Assembly: GCF_018614205.1 (NCBI RefSeq)
Contig: NZ_JAGGOS010000024.1
Location: forward strand, 19,371 to 83,370
DNA: 64,000 bases
Direction: 5' to 3'
Origin: Streptomyces sp. ISL-36
GTDB lineage: Bacteria; Actinomycetota; Actinomycetes; Streptomycetales; Streptomycetaceae
Shown: piece by piece, positions 1 to 9,048 of the stretch
Layout: every line of letters begins with the position of its first letter
How positions within the stretch are numbered: position 1 is the first letter of the stretch
Program-made: the position numbers and the translations under genes
The notes under the pieces: model-generated
The model's input: the letters and a program-made list of their open reading frames with translations, nothing else
What the model was told of the DNA's origin: nothing
Database searches by the model: none

Positions 1-2133
1 GCGGACGTCGCCCAGGCGCTGCTGCTGCCGGGCAGCGTCGGCACGGCGGTCGGTGCGGTGACCGGCTCCCTCGTGCGGGCGCTGCGCGAGCGCCGGCAGA
101 CCGTCCGGGCGCTCGCCGGATGCGCGCGGCTCGCCGACCTGCTGGAAGCTGAGCCGGACCTGGAGGCGCTCTCCTTCTACCCGCACCTGCTGGCCTGGGA
201 GCTGGCGCAGCTCCCGGCGGACAAGAAGGTGACGCCGGTGATCCTGCTGGACACCTTCGAGGACGTCGGGGACCGCACCCACCGGGACCTGGAGCGCCTG
301 CTGCAGCGGGTGGTGTGGCTCATGCCTAATGCCTTCTTCGTCATCACCGGCCGCTCCCGCCTGCAGTGGGCGGACTCCGCTCTCCAGGGCCAACTCGACT
401 ACACCGGGCCCGTCGCCTGGCCCGGCCTGGTCGCGCACGACATCCCAGGTGCCCGCACCGCATCCGCGCTCGCCGGCCGCGGCCGCAGGCGGCAGGTGCT
501 GATCGGCGACTTCTCCCCCGAGGACTGCGACGACTACCTCGCCCGCCGGCTCGCCCGCGACGGACAGCCGCTTATCGGGGGTGAGATCCGCCAGGTCATC
601 ACCGACCGGTCCCACGGCCTGCCGCTCTACCTTGACCTGTCGGTGATGCGGTTCCTGGAAATCCGCCGTACGGGCCGTGACCCGCAGCCGGCCGACTTCG
701 ACCACGACTTCCCGGCCCTGATCGCCCGCACCTTGTCCGACCTCACACCGGATGAGCGTCATGTCCTGCGCTCGGTCGCGCTGCTGGACGCCTTCGACCT
801 CGCCCTGGCAACCCGAGCGGCGGGCATGACCCACGAGGCGCCGGCGATGCGGCTGATCGAGCGGCCTTTCGTCCGAGAGCAGCCCTTCGGGCTGTGGCCG
901 TACCACCTGCACGGCCTCATCCGCTCCACCGTCAAAGGCGCTGACGACCAGGCCGATGACCGCTGGTCCCCGCGCGACTGGCAGCAGGCCGCCGAACGGG
1001 CCCTCGAAGCGCTCGGCGGGCAGTGGGCCGCCGGCTCCGGGCGGGACCGGGTGCTGCTGGTCGGGTGTCTCCGCCAAGGCCTCGCCCTTGCCCGCGACTT
1101 CCGGCTCGACCTGGACTGGCTCGCCGGCGCGGCATGGAGCTACGTCAGCGACTCCGTGTGGGAGCCCATCGCCCCACCCGCCCGGCCAGACACTGAGAGG
1201 TCGGAGACCGCGGCCGACGCCCTGGTCGAACTGCTCAGCGCGCTCGCCCGCCGCCAGCACGAGCACCGCACCGTCACCGCCGACCGGCTCACCACCGTCG
1301 TCAACACCGGACTGCTGCCCACCGACCTGCACGAGATGGCCGTCTACTACCTCGCCAAGGCCCAGCGCGACATCGGCCGCTCCGACGACTCCCGGCAAGG
1401 AATGCAGCTCGTCGCCGACGGCGGCGGCCGCCTCGCCCCCGCCGCCCGGCGCGGCCTGGCCCACCTCGCCCGCCTCGCCGGCGACTTCCCCACCACGTAC
1501 GACGTCGCGCAGACCCTCGGCTGGGAAGGCCGCCACCACCGCGTCGAAGGCGACATCCTCTGGCCCCACGGCGACATGGAACGCGCGGCCGCCGCATATG
1601 AAGCCGCCCGCGATGAGGCCGAACAGCACAATGTCGCGGGCGAGCGCGCCACCAGCCAGGCCCAGCGCGCCTTCGTCCTGGCCTTCACCGACCCGAACGC
1701 CGCCGACGACGAACTCCACCTTGCCGAACAGCTGCTGACCGGGCTCGACCTCCGCGCCACCGCCCTGACCACGAAGATCGCTGCCCTCGTCCGAGACGCC
1801 GGGGCAATCAGCAGCCTCGAGCCCGTACGCCTGCTCCGCACCGAAATCAGCAACGCCGGCCTGACAGCCGCCGAAGCCGCGCTGGAACTGGCCCTGTGCT
1901 TCCACCACGCCGTCCACAACGACTACGACAAGCTCAGCGCTGCGATCTCACGGCTGCAAAACCTCACTCGCGGCGGCGACTACGCGTACTACGTCGACAT
2001 CGCCCACTTCATGGCCGACCGCTCTCTCAGCGGTGACTCCGCGGCACGGTGGCTGGACGGCGAGCAGCGCACCCGCCGCCGATGGCGGACGCTGGTCACC
2101 GCACGGCGCGAGTACCTGCACAACGCGCGCTGA
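1..2133 (+). CDS. STAND/NACHT-like ATPase with helical-repeat C-terminus (5' partial)
   Basis: The reading frame is open from base 1, so the N-terminus, including any Walker A loop, lies outside the window. The visible part has a Walker B-like strand (VILLDTFEDV), followed by a sensor-like strand FFVITGRSRLQWAD and then a winged-helix-like stretch. The last ~400 residues are Ala/Arg-rich helices (for example LGGQWAAGSGRDRVLLVGCL and YLAKAQRDIGRSDDS) resembling TPR units. This is the layout of STAND signalling ATPases, which in actinomycetes act as regulators or defence sensors. No effector domain is visible here, so the role is unknown. A defence function would need an effector at the missing N-terminus. 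Confidence 0.6.
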   Translation, partial: ADVAQALLLPGSVGTAVGAVTGSLVRALRERRQTVRALAGCARLADLLEAEPDLEALSFYPHLLAWELAQLPADKKVTPVILLDTFEDVGDRTHRDLERLLQRVVWLMPNAFFVITGRSRLQWADSALQGQLDYTGPVAWPGLVAHDIPGARTASALAGRGRRRQVLIGDFSPEDCDDYLARRLARDGQPLIGGEIRQVITDRSHGLPLYLDLSVMRFLEIRRTGRDPQPADFDHDFPALIARTLSDLTPDERHVLRSVALLDAFDLALATRAAGMTHEAPAMRLIERPFVREQPFGLWPYHLHGLIRSTVKGADDQADDRWSPRDWQQAAERALEALGGQWAAGSGRDRVLLVGCLRQGLALARDFRLDLDWLAGAAWSYVSDSVWEPIAPPARPDTERSETAADALVELLSALARRQHEHRTVTADRLTTVVNTGLLPTDLHEMAVYYLAKAQRDIGRSDDSRQGMQLVADGGGRLAPAARRGLAHLARLAGDFPTTYDVAQTLGWEGRHHRVEGDILWPHGDMERAAAAYEAARDEAEQHNVAGERATSQAQRAFVLAFTDPNAADDELHLAEQLLTGLDLRATALTTKIAALVRDAGAISSLEPVRLLRTEISNAGLTAAEAALELALCFHHAVHNDYDKLSAAISRLQNLTRGGDYAYYVDIAHFMADRSLSGDSAARWLDGEQRTRRRWRTLVTARREYLHNAR

Positions 2134-2210
2134 GAAGGAAGCCGGCGGCCGCTTCCAGTGGAAACGGCCGCCGTTCCTGCGATGTGCGCCGGCGTCTGGA
2201 TGCGACGCGC

Positions 2211-2585
2211 TCAGGTGGGATTCAGCGGGGTGATGCCCGTTCCCGCGTACAGCTCCGGCTCAAGTGACAAAACCGTGAGCGGCTCACCCGCCTTGACCGC
2301 CTGCCAGGCGATCGCCGCGGCGTGAGCCACCGGCCAGTCCACGCTTCTCCAGTCCATCGCATCGACGGCGTGCGCTGTGCTGAAGGGGACGTTCTCCGTG
2401 AACCGCAGCGACGCGGCGTGCTTGCCCGCTCCTGCAACCTGACGCTCGGCAGCGAGAACGGACAGCGACGGAACCAGGACGCGACCGGTGCCGCGCGAGG
2501 CCTCGATGTACAGGCCGGTGAAGAACGGGTCCGCCCGATAGAGGGCGGTCAACGCGGTGTGGTCCAGGACGGCCGTCAGATTCAC
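2211..2585 (-). CDS. PIN-like toxin candidate
   Basis: A 124-residue protein starting MNLTAVLDHTALTALY. An early aspartate in a hydrophobic strand, a mid-protein glutamate (VLAAERQ) and a later aspartate (SVDWPVAHAAAIA) fit the small PIN-type RNase fold of VapC-like toxins, though the full acidic quartet is not obvious. It starts inside the last codons of the upstream antitoxin gene (ATGA overlap), the usual antitoxin-then-toxin order. If it is a PIN nuclease it would cleave RNA in the cytoplasm when the antitoxin is lost, helping to keep the plasmid in its host. The family call is inferred from size, position and the weak motif. Confidence 0.6.
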   Translation of the reverse strand: MNLTAVLDHTALTALYRADPFFTGLYIEASRGTGRVLVPSLSVLAAERQVAGAGKHAASLRFTENVPFSTAHAVDAMDWRSVDWPVAHAAAIAWQAVKAGEPLTVLSLEPELYAGTGITPLNPT

Positions 2586-2836
2586 GCGGCGGCGCTGCCC
2601 TGATGGGCGCGGATCTTCGCCCAGGCGTCTTGGCCGGCCTGCTCGACCTGCTCGGTGTACTCGACGCCGAGCTCGGAAGCGGCCTCGATGGCGCGCTGCT
2701 CCCGCTCGGTTTCCGTGAGCTCACGGGTGGCGAGCTCCTCCAGCAGCTCCGTGATGGTGGTGCCGCGCTCGTCGGCAAGGGTGCGCAGCCGGTCGCGCAC
2801 GGCCTCGCTGGTCTTGATGCTCGTCGGCTTACTCAT
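2582..2836 (-). CDS. RHH-type antitoxin candidate
   Basis: An 84-residue protein from the ATG at 2836 (MSKPTSIKTSEAVRDRL). The N-terminal segment TSIKTSEAVRDRLRTLADER followed by GTTITELLEEL looks like a ribbon-helix-helix DNA-binding domain; the C-terminal acidic helix would wrap the toxin. An upstream in-frame ATG at 2866 is possible, but a perfect inverted repeat at 2845-2861 sits just before 2836, which suits a self-binding antitoxin and favours the shorter form. The gene overlaps the toxin gene by 4 bases, so the two are translated together. Autoregulation through the repeat is inferred. Confidence 0.7.
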   Translation of the reverse strand: MSKPTSIKTSEAVRDRLRTLADERGTTITELLEELATRELTETEREQRAIEAASELGVEYTEQVEQAGQDAWAKIRAHQGSAAA

Positions 2837-2844
2837 GCCGACGA

Positions 2845-2861
2845 TTCTACCGCCGGTAGAA
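2845..2861. promoter_or_regulatory. Operator-like palindrome of the toxin-antitoxin pair
   Basis: TTCTACCG-C-CGGTAGAA is a perfect 8-bp inverted repeat around one base, 8 bases upstream of the antitoxin start at 2836. Ribbon-helix-helix antitoxins usually bind such sites and repress their own operon. Confidence 0.6.
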
Positions 2862-2929
2862 CTCATCGGACTGCCCTCTGAACCTGTTGGCAGAGTGGCG
2901 ATCGAACCTCTCGGTGAACCTGACGCGTC

Positions 2930-3283
2930 TCATGCGGCCCAGGGGCTGATCGGCACGGTGTTCGCAGGGCTCCCCGCCCATACTCCGCCTGCCCCGTCGC
3001 CTTCGGACGGCGGGGTGGTTTCCGCGTTTCCGGGGTTGGCCGTCGGCTGGGTCCAGTCCTTCAGTGCGAGGTCTTCAGCGGACCGTGCATCGACTCGAGC
3101 CCATACCCACAGCTCCACACCAGGCAGGTCCTGGCGCGCCTTGCGCGTGATCTTCTGGACGACGCTCGTGTCCACCGCGGCCAGGATTTGCCCGCCGTAC
3201 CAGTCGGCGAGGGACACCAGCGTCGTGTAGTACCCGGCGCGGACGACGGTGGCGCGCGTCCTCGTGTGCGCCTTCAGGCTCAT
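2930..3283 (-). CDS. Small hypothetical protein
   Basis: A 117-residue protein starting MSLKAHTRTRATVVRAGYYT at the ATG 3283. This start is chosen because AGGGGG lies 5 bases upstream; the frame stays open 33 codons further upstream but without a good ribosome site. The N-terminal ~70 residues (VSLADWYGGQILAAVDTSVV, then ITRKARQDLPGVELWVWARV) look like a compact alpha/beta domain. The last 40 residues are Pro/Gly/Glu-rich and probably disordered. I do not recognise the family. Confidence 0.5.
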   Translation of the reverse strand: MSLKAHTRTRATVVRAGYYTTLVSLADWYGGQILAAVDTSVVQKITRKARQDLPGVELWVWARVDARSAEDLALKDWTQPTANPGNAETTPPSEGDGAGGVWAGSPANTVPISPWAA

Positions 3284-3411
3284 GCCGACCCCCTCTGATC
3301 GTGCGCGGTGCTGTGTGGGGGTGGACGGATCATCACCCATTGCCTGCACTTCTGGCCATACCTCGGAGCAGCTTCTCGCCACACAAATTCGAACAGAGGC
3401 ATGGTTCCGAC

Positions 3412-3843
3412 ATGGCCGACACGGACTTCCCCGACGACACTCTGGAGTACGTCCTCCCGAACAGCGTCGACCGCTACTCCGGCCGGATCGGCGTCGACGG
3501 TTTCCACTTCGACTCCACCAAGGCCGCGTTGAGCGCTGCCGACGACGTCCTGCCGACCGTCCTCGACTGGCTCGGCGCCGACCAGGCCGTCGACTTCGCC
3601 GCCATCCACCCCGGCAGCCCCCGCATCATCACCGACACCGCGGCCGCCCTCGGCCTCGACGACACCGCCGCCCGCCACTCCTTCGACACCCTCGCCGAAG
3701 AAGGCAACCTCGGTGGCGTATCGGTTCTCCGGGTCCTCGAGCGCACCCACACCGACCCGCCCCCGGCCGGCGCCCACGGCGTCCTCGTCGCCTACGGCCC
3801 CGGCTTCACCACCGCCGCGCTGCGCGGCACATGGACAGCCTGA
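3412..3843 (+). pseudogene. C-terminal remnant of a type III polyketide synthase
   Basis: A 143-residue frame from the ATG 3412. It matches the C-terminal half of chalcone synthase-like enzymes: the strand with the catalytic histidine (DFAAIHPGSPRIITD), the catalytic asparagine (EEGNLGG) and the final GPGFTTAAL loop are all present. A full enzyme has about 350-390 residues; the N-terminal half with the catalytic cysteine is missing. Upstream DNA keeps no trace of it, and an IS110-type element begins 15 bases after the stop. It is therefore most likely a dead fragment left by rearrangement. Expression as a separate domain cannot be excluded. Confidence 0.65.
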
Positions 3844-3857
3844 CCCGACCCGTTGAT

Positions 3858-5171
3858 GCTCCTATTGGCTGTCAAGCAGCGGTGAGCCAGTCGCGGTAGG
3901 CATGGGCAAGGTCGTCGTCTCGGCGGATTCCTCGTTCGAGGGTGGAGATGGTGGCTGGCCAGAGGCCGAAGTGGCGTGCGGCGGCGGTGAGGGTGATGTT
4001 CTTGGACTGCCGGAGAGGTCGCAGGTCGGCGATGCCGGGAACGGTGACCGTGGTGGTCAGGCAGCGGAACACCTCCCGGGCGATGGCCCGTTTCAGGAGC
4101 CGGATGATCTCCTTCTTCGTGCGGCCGGCGGCGGTCTGTCGTGCCACGTATGCGCGGGTGCGGGAATCGCTGGACATCCGGACCAGGGCGATGCGGTAGA
4201 GGGCGGCGTTGGCGGCCCGGTCGCCGCCTCGTGAGAGGCGGTGCCGGTTCGTGCGGCCGCTGGAGGCGGGGACCGGTGCGGCTCCGCAGAGGGCGGCGAA
4301 GGAAGCTTCGGTCCGCATGCGTTCGGGGTTGCCACCCGCCGTGATCAGCAGTTGGGCCGCGGTGTCGGGGCCCACTCCGTAGGAGGCCCGCAGACCCGGG
4401 TTCTGGACGGTGACCTCGCTGTCCAGGGCTTTGGTCAGGGCCGCGTGCTCGGCGGTCAGCTCTTTGACGCGTCGGGCGAGGATCTTGAGTGCGGCGAGGA
4501 CCGCGGCGTGGACTGCGTCCCCTGCCGGCCGCAGCCGGGCCAGGGCGTCGGTGCGGTCGGTTGCTTTGAGCTGCCCGTATTTGGCGCGGATGCTTCGGGC
4601 GCGGTGAAGAGGATGTGCGTGATCTGGTTCAGGGCGGCGGTGCGGGCCTTGACGGCGGAGCGGGCTGCGTTGTGCAGGGCGCGTATGCCGGCGACGGTGT
4701 CGTCCTTGGGCGCGCTCGAGGCCCGTCCGGACAGGGCGGCGCGGGCGGCGGCGTAGGCGTCGATGGGGTCGGACTTGCCGATGCTGCGGCGTTCGGCCCG
4801 GTCGGGCCGGTTGACCTCGACGACGCGTTGCCCGTGCGAGCGGGCGGCGCGTGTGAAGCCTGCGCCGTAGGAGGAGGTGCCTTCCACACCGATCGCGATC
4901 ACGTGGCCGTGGGCGTCCAGGAAGGCCAGGGCTGCGGCGTATCCGGCGGCGGTGGTGGTGAACTCGGCGTCCGCGAGATGGCCGCCGTTGTCGCTGATGA
5001 CCGCGACGTGGAGAGTGTCGGCATGGGAGTCGACCCCGCCGAACACATCCTGGTCCGCGATGTCCTCCGCAACCTCTGATGTCATGCTGATGATGCCTTC
5101 CCAACCGGAGGTGGGCACCGGCCGGGTGGCGCAGACAGGACATTGAAGGGGGCTTCTGACCAAGCTCCTAT
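3858..5171 (-). mobile_element. IS110-family insertion element, inactive
   Basis: The octamer GCTCCTAT occurs at 3858-3865 and again at 5164-5171, flanking a single transposase gene on the minus strand. There are no terminal inverted repeats, as expected for IS110-group elements, which insert by a shared core rather than duplicating a long target. The gap between the transposase start (5085) and the repeat is about 78 bp. That is short for a leader encoding a bridge RNA, so the true left end could lie further out. The transposase is frameshifted, so the copy should not move by itself. Confidence 0.6.
3872..5085 (-). pseudogene. IS110-family transposase, frameshifted
   Basis: From the ATG 5085 (MTSEVAEDIADQDVFGGVDS; GGAAGG upstream) the frame encodes the RuvC-like DEDD domain, with the first acidic residue in GGVDSHAD, up to ALNQITHILFTAPE. 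The sequence continues in another frame as IRAKYGQLKATDRTDALARL and runs through the C-terminal serine-containing domain (CGAAPVPASSGRTNRHRLSR). It ends in a helix-turn-helix-like tail (AARHFGLWPATISTLERG) at 3872. The switch falls near 4592-4598, where GAAGCATC would read GAAAGCATC if one A were restored. A one-base deletion or a sequence error explains it; otherwise the gene looks complete (~400 residues). Confidence 0.8.
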
Positions 5172-5436
5172 CAGGTCATGTTCCGCCCGGCCGGAGCCGT
5201 AAGAACAGGTTCCGGCGGCCGGGCAGAACAACCGGAGGACAACCCAGCAGGGCGTCAGTCAGTGCCCGAGCCACGACCACCGGAACCTGAGTATCAGCAT
5301 CAATGTCAGTGCCAGGTGCGACCCTGGACGCATGCCCGGCGGCGCCCATCACCTCGAAGCCGATGCGAACCGCCGGGCACACTCCACGACACGAGGGGTT
5401 GGACGGGCACCGGCCCAAGGTCAACAATCGCTCCTC

Positions 5437-6219
5437 ATGAACGAAGTTGCGTGGACGGCGATCTCCGCCGTGGCCACTGCCTTGGCGTTCGTCGCCGTGG
5501 CCTGGCAGTCGATACTCACCCGGCGAGCACTCGCCATAGCTCAGACTGCCGCGCTTGATACAGCGCGTGCCCGACTGGACAACGGAGCGCCGGCCGTCAC
5601 CGTCCGTCTGGAAGCGCCGATCTGGCCACCGCTGGCCGGCACCGCGCATGGGATGCCGTGCAACCCGTGGCCGAGAGGACACAACTTCCACTTCCCCAAT
5701 CAGGAATGGGAGCCCACCGTCTTGCAGGCTGTGGCCGTGGTCGAGAATCTCAGTGGCCGCCGGGTCGAAGTCCGTTTCGACGGCGACTTGATCGAGGACC
5801 AGGACAACCGCCCCGTCCCCGCCACGACACCGGTACTCGTTCCCGCCCAGAACTCTGCAACCGGCGCGTCGGGTGAGCACCGGGTCTACCTGCAGCGCTC
5901 GTTCTCCGCCAAGCAACTCGCCGAGAACTACGAGGCTCGCAAAGCTGGCAGGGAACTCCCCCACCGCGTCACAGGCAGTATCACCGTCCACGATGACCGA
6001 GACAACGGCGTCGAGGACACATGGAGCCTGACGCTCACGGGCTGCCCTCTCCAGCCCCACGAGAACCTCGGCAGCGTCTGGGTGACCGTCCCACATCACA
6101 TCACTGAGGGAACTGGCCTGCGTAGCCTTCAGTACGACCTCCTCCCGCCGCGTCGGCGAACCTACTGGGTGTCCCGCCGAGGCGGCGTCGAACTTGGTGA
6201 GCCGCGTACCGCTGCCTGA
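5437..6219 (+). CDS. Membrane-anchored hypothetical protein
   Basis: 260 residues from the ATG 5437 (MNEVAWTAISAVATALAFVA). The first 25 residues form one hydrophobic helix, followed by a basic/amphipathic stretch (SILTRRALAIAQTAALDTAR) and a beta-rich soluble domain (LQAVAVVENLSGRRVEVRFD, HRVTGSITVHDDRDNGVEDT). This N-anchor plus beta-sandwich plan is common in uncharacterised Streptomyces proteins. The genes at 50617 and 49712 in this window have the same N-anchor plan. An upstream in-frame start at 5332 would add low-complexity residues and no ribosome site. Function unknown. Confidence 0.6.
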   Translation: MNEVAWTAISAVATALAFVAVAWQSILTRRALAIAQTAALDTARARLDNGAPAVTVRLEAPIWPPLAGTAHGMPCNPWPRGHNFHFPNQEWEPTVLQAVAVVENLSGRRVEVRFDGDLIEDQDNRPVPATTPVLVPAQNSATGASGEHRVYLQRSFSAKQLAENYEARKAGRELPHRVTGSITVHDDRDNGVEDTWSLTLTGCPLQPHENLGSVWVTVPHHITEGTGLRSLQYDLLPPRRRTYWVSRRGGVELGEPRTAA

Positions 6220-6373
6220 CCCTCGAGCCATGCCGGGAGCCTCTTCACCCCCTGCAGGGCATATGCCTAGGACTCTTTCGTGCACGACCCTGTTGCACGC
6301 GGGGCGTGGGTGGCAGGGTGAGCGGTACGCAGTCCTCCGCAATGCGACTCCCCCCGGAGTGGACTGCCCCCAC

Positions 6374-6435
6374 GGCCCCGCCCTGCGTCGCCCGCGTAGC
6401 GGGGCCGCACCGCCTCCCGGCTCCCCACGGGAGGC
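6374..6435 (+). terminator. Two GC hairpins in the 6220-6534 gap
   Basis: The 315-bp gap between two plus-strand genes has no convincing gene. It holds two perfect 8-bp stems: GGCCCCGC/GCGGGGCC (6374-6381 with 6399-6406) and GCCTCCCG/CGGGAGGC (6412-6419 with 6428-6435). Neither has a T-run, as is usual for Streptomyces terminators. They probably end transcription of the gene at 5437. Confidence 0.4.
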
Positions 6436-6534
6436 CAGGTGCATGCCCGGCCGCGGCCTGAATGTCAGACCCTCCTCCTACCGTCGTGAACGTGGGCCGG
6501 GACCTGCCCGGCCACCGAAGCGCGGGAGCGGACC

Positions 6535-6792
6535 GTGGGCGAGATCAGCGTGAAAGGCCAGGATCTGAACCGGCTGCTGGCCGACAGCACCAAGAGGTAC
6601 GGCACGCCGTACCATCAGGCGTTCGCCGAGCTCGCCGCCACGCACCGCGGCCGGCCCCCGGCAGAGATCGTGCCGCTCCTGCGCGCCGCCGCCGACCAGG
6701 CCCTGCTCGGCTTCACCGGCGCCGACCTCCGCGAGCAGGCCGAAGCTATCAGCACCGGCCGTCCGTACACCCTGCGCGTCACGGTGACCTGA
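6535..6792 (+). CDS. Small hypothetical protein
   Basis: 85 residues from the GTG 6535 ([20 protein letters not shown]), with GGAGCGG just upstream. It is predicted helical with a DLNRLLADS segment and an [12 protein letters not shown] amphipathic helix. No known motif is visible. It lies about 125 bp upstream of lexA and ends before the SOS box, so it is not clearly in the same transcript. Confidence 0.5.
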   Translation: MGEISVKGQDLNRLLADSTKRYGTPYHQAFAELAATHRGRPPAEIVPLLRAAADQALLGFTGADLREQAEAISTGRPYTLRVTVT

Positions 6793-6839
6793 CCGAAGCG
6801 CTCCTCACTCGCGGCGCCCTGCCCGCGTACAGACGGTTA

Positions 6840-6855
6840 TCGAAACGGTGTTCCC
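6840..6855 (+). promoter_or_regulatory. SOS box upstream of lexA
   Basis: TCGAAACGGTGTTCCC closely follows the actinobacterial LexA site (TCGAAC-N4-GTTCGA): the left half differs at one base and the right half keeps GTTC. It lies about 63 bp upstream of the lexA start, as expected for autorepression. Confidence 0.65.
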
Positions 6856-6917
6856 TTTGTCGGGCTTGGCGGGTTACTGTCCACGTCAAGCAAGATCCCG
6901 GGAGTGGGGAGCACCAC

Positions 6918-7604
6918 ATGCACGCTGTCGAAACCGCAGGTCGGCCCGGGCGCCCCCCTGGTGTCCACGTCGATGCCGACGGCCTCACGCCCCGCCAAGT
7001 CGCGATCATCAAGTTCATCGAACGGGAAGTCTCCCGCCAGGGCTACCCGCCCTCCATGCGGGAGATCGGCGCCGCGGTCAAGCTCAGCAGCACCTCGTCC
7101 GTCGCCCACCAGCTCATCGCGTTGGAGAAGAAGCAGGTCCTCTACCGCGACCCCCACCGTCCCCGCGCCTACCGCGTCCGCGCCCGCTGGACCGACGACT
7201 ACCCCCAGGCCCCCACATCGTCCCCGCCGGCCATGGCCGACGTCCCCCTGGTCGGCCGGATCGCTGCTGGCACTCCGATCCTCGCCGAGGAAACGGTCGA
7301 GGACGTCTACCCCCTGCCCCGCCAGCTCGTCGGCGAAGGCCGGCTGTTCGCGCTGAAGGTGGTCGGCGACAGCATGATCGACGCCGCGATCTGCGACGGC
7401 GACATCGTCACCGTCCGGCAGGCCGACTCCGCCGACCACGGCGACATCGTCGCCGCCATGCTCGACGGCGAAGCCACCGTGAAGCGCCTGCGCCGCGAGA
7501 ACGGCCGGGTCTGGCTGATGCCCCACAACCCCGCCTACCAGCCGATCCCCGGCGACGACGCAACCATCCTCGGCAAGGTCGTCGCCGTCCTCCGCTCCCT
7601 CTGA
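6918..7604 (+). CDS. lexA: LexA SOS repressor
   Basis: 228 residues from the ATG 6918, a usual LexA length. The N-terminal winged helix reads [20 protein letters not shown] then [20 protein letters not shown]. The autocleavage site is Ala117-Gly118 (GRIAAGTP), with the catalytic serine at 152 (GDSMIDAAI) and lysine at 189 (EATVKRL). All residues for RecA-stimulated self-cleavage are present, so this should be an active repressor of DNA-damage genes. The long upstream extension of the frame (to 6462) is not protein-like and crosses the SOS box. The gene is followed by ku; a plasmid-borne second LexA may retune host SOS or control plasmid genes. Confidence 0.93.
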   Translation: MHAVETAGRPGRPPGVHVDADGLTPRQVAIIKFIEREVSRQGYPPSMREIGAAVKLSSTSSVAHQLIALEKKQVLYRDPHRPRAYRVRARWTDDYPQAPTSSPPAMADVPLVGRIAAGTPILAEETVEDVYPLPRQLVGEGRLFALKVVGDSMIDAAICDGDIVTVRQADSADHGDIVAAMLDGEATVKRLRRENGRVWLMPHNPAYQPIPGDDATILGKVVAVLRSL

Positions 7605-7734
7605 CCGACCGTCGGCGCGCCCTGCCCTGCGCCGGTTCAGCCAGGGCCGCCGACCGGCCGCAGAACGCATGCGATCACAGAGACCGTCTGCATAGCCTGA
7701 GGTCAGACCCCAGGGGGGGCTCCTGGAGGTAGCG

Positions 7735-8667
7735 ATGCCCGGTCGTCCCATCTGGAGCGGAGCCATCAGCTTCGGGCTGGTCACAATCCCCGTGAAGCTC
7801 GAACCTGCGACCGAATCCCACGGCATCAGCTTCAACCAGATCCACCTCGAGGACGGCGGCCGGATCCGCTACCGCAAGGTGTGCGACATCGACGGCAAGG
7901 AATTGCGCCAGGACGAGATCGGCAAGGGCTACGAAGTCTCCAAAGACCAGGTCATCCCGATCTCGGACGCCGAACTGGCCCAGATGCCGCTACCGACCGC
8001 AAAAGCGATCGACATCGTCGCGTTCGTCGACCGCGACAGCATCGACCCCATCCAGCTCGGCGAGGGCAACTACTACCTCAGCGCCGACGGCCAGGTCGCG
8101 GCCAAACCGTACGTCCTACTCCGCAAGGCCCTCGAACGAACGGACAAGGTCGCCATCGCCAAGTTCGCCCTCCGCGGCCGCGAACGCCTCGGCATGCTGC
8201 GGATCAAGGGCGACGCGCTCCTGCTGAACTCGATGCACTGGCCCGACGAGATCCGCTCCTCCGAGCCCGCCGCCCCCGAGAAGACGAACCTCTCCGAGGA
8301 GGAGATCGAGGGCGCACTCGCCCTGATGGACACCATGTCCGTCGAGCACCTCGACGACCTGGAGCTCGTCGACCACTACCGGGACGCGCTCGCCGAAGTC
8401 ATCGAGGCGAAGGCCGAGCACCGCGCGCCGAAACCGGTCGAGGGCGAGGAGACGGCACCGGCCGGGAAACTCGTCGACCTGATGGCCGCCCTCGAGGAGT
8501 CCGTCGCCAAGGCCAAGGCCTCCCGCAGCGCACCCACCGGCGAGGACGCCACCGTCCACGAGATGCCGAAGCCGAAGAAGAAGACCGCGGCCAAGAAGAC
8601 GACCGCGAAGAAGGCCCCGGCCAAGAAGACCACGGCGAAGAAAACGACCCGGAAGCGCGCGTCCTAA
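7735..8667 (+). CDS. ku: Ku DNA end-binding protein
   Basis: 310 residues beginning MPGRPIWSGAISFGLVTIPV, the hallmark N-terminus of bacterial Ku, with CTGGAGGT as ribosome site. The beta-barrel core (residues ~1-250) forms a ring that threads DNA ends. The tail is a run of AKKTTAKK-like lysine repeats that can hold DNA and recruit a ligase. It acts in non-homologous end joining. A stand-alone ATP-dependent ligase gene, now broken, lies 4 kb away (12870-13768). On a linear replicon, end repair or end protection is a plausible benefit. Confidence 0.95.
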   Translation: MPGRPIWSGAISFGLVTIPVKLEPATESHGISFNQIHLEDGGRIRYRKVCDIDGKELRQDEIGKGYEVSKDQVIPISDAELAQMPLPTAKAIDIVAFVDRDSIDPIQLGEGNYYLSADGQVAAKPYVLLRKALERTDKVAIAKFALRGRERLGMLRIKGDALLLNSMHWPDEIRSSEPAAPEKTNLSEEEIEGALALMDTMSVEHLDDLELVDHYRDALAEVIEAKAEHRAPKPVEGEETAPAGKLVDLMAALEESVAKAKASRSAPTGEDATVHEMPKPKKKTAAKKTTAKKAPAKKTTAKKTTRKRAS

Positions 8668-9038
8668 GCGGCGCCGCCGCCCGGCAGACGCCGCGGGGCC
8701 GGCTTGTCGATCCCGAGACTGCCCCAGGGTGCACAGATGTCGCACATCTCCATGGCGGGGAACTCCTGGAACGCGATCACTACCTCGTCGCGGCGAAGCA
8801 GGCCGAACTGCTCCTGGTACTGGCCGCAGTTCCCGCGGTGCAGCATCGGCTGGCCCTCTTCGGCACGGGACGGCTGGATCTTCCAGCCCAGCTCCCGCCG
8901 GGCGACCTCCCGGCGCCGCTGCTCTTCCCTCTCCTGCGCCTCGAGCTCACGGATCGTCTTCGCAGTCTGAGCCGTCTGGTACTCGAGCCACTGCAGCACC
9001 GCGCGCTGCTTCTCCAGCCGCTCCGATATCGACAGCAT
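8664..9038 (-). CDS. DUF6233-like coiled-coil/cysteine protein
   Basis: 124 residues from the ATG 9038 (MLSISERLEKQRAVLQWLEY). The N-terminal half is a charged helix (TIRELEAQEREEQRRREVAR). The C-terminal half is a small domain with HRGNC, MEMCDIC and PWGSLG, matching the form I recall for DUF6233 proteins of Streptomyces (helix plus a short Cys-containing fold). Its end overlaps the end of ku by 4 bases, convergently. Function unknown. Confidence 0.55.
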   Translation of the reverse strand: MLSISERLEKQRAVLQWLEYQTAQTAKTIRELEAQEREEQRRREVARRELGWKIQPSRAEEGQPMLHRGNCGQYQEQFGLLRRDEVVIAFQEFPAMEMCDICAPWGSLGIDKPAPRRLPGGGAA

Positions 9039-9048
9039 GACGGCCTCG

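Noticed and set aside
5176..6444. A 422-codon minus-strand frame
   Set aside because: It lies antisense to the anchored protein at 5437-6219 and crosses two hairpins; residue content is shadow-like.
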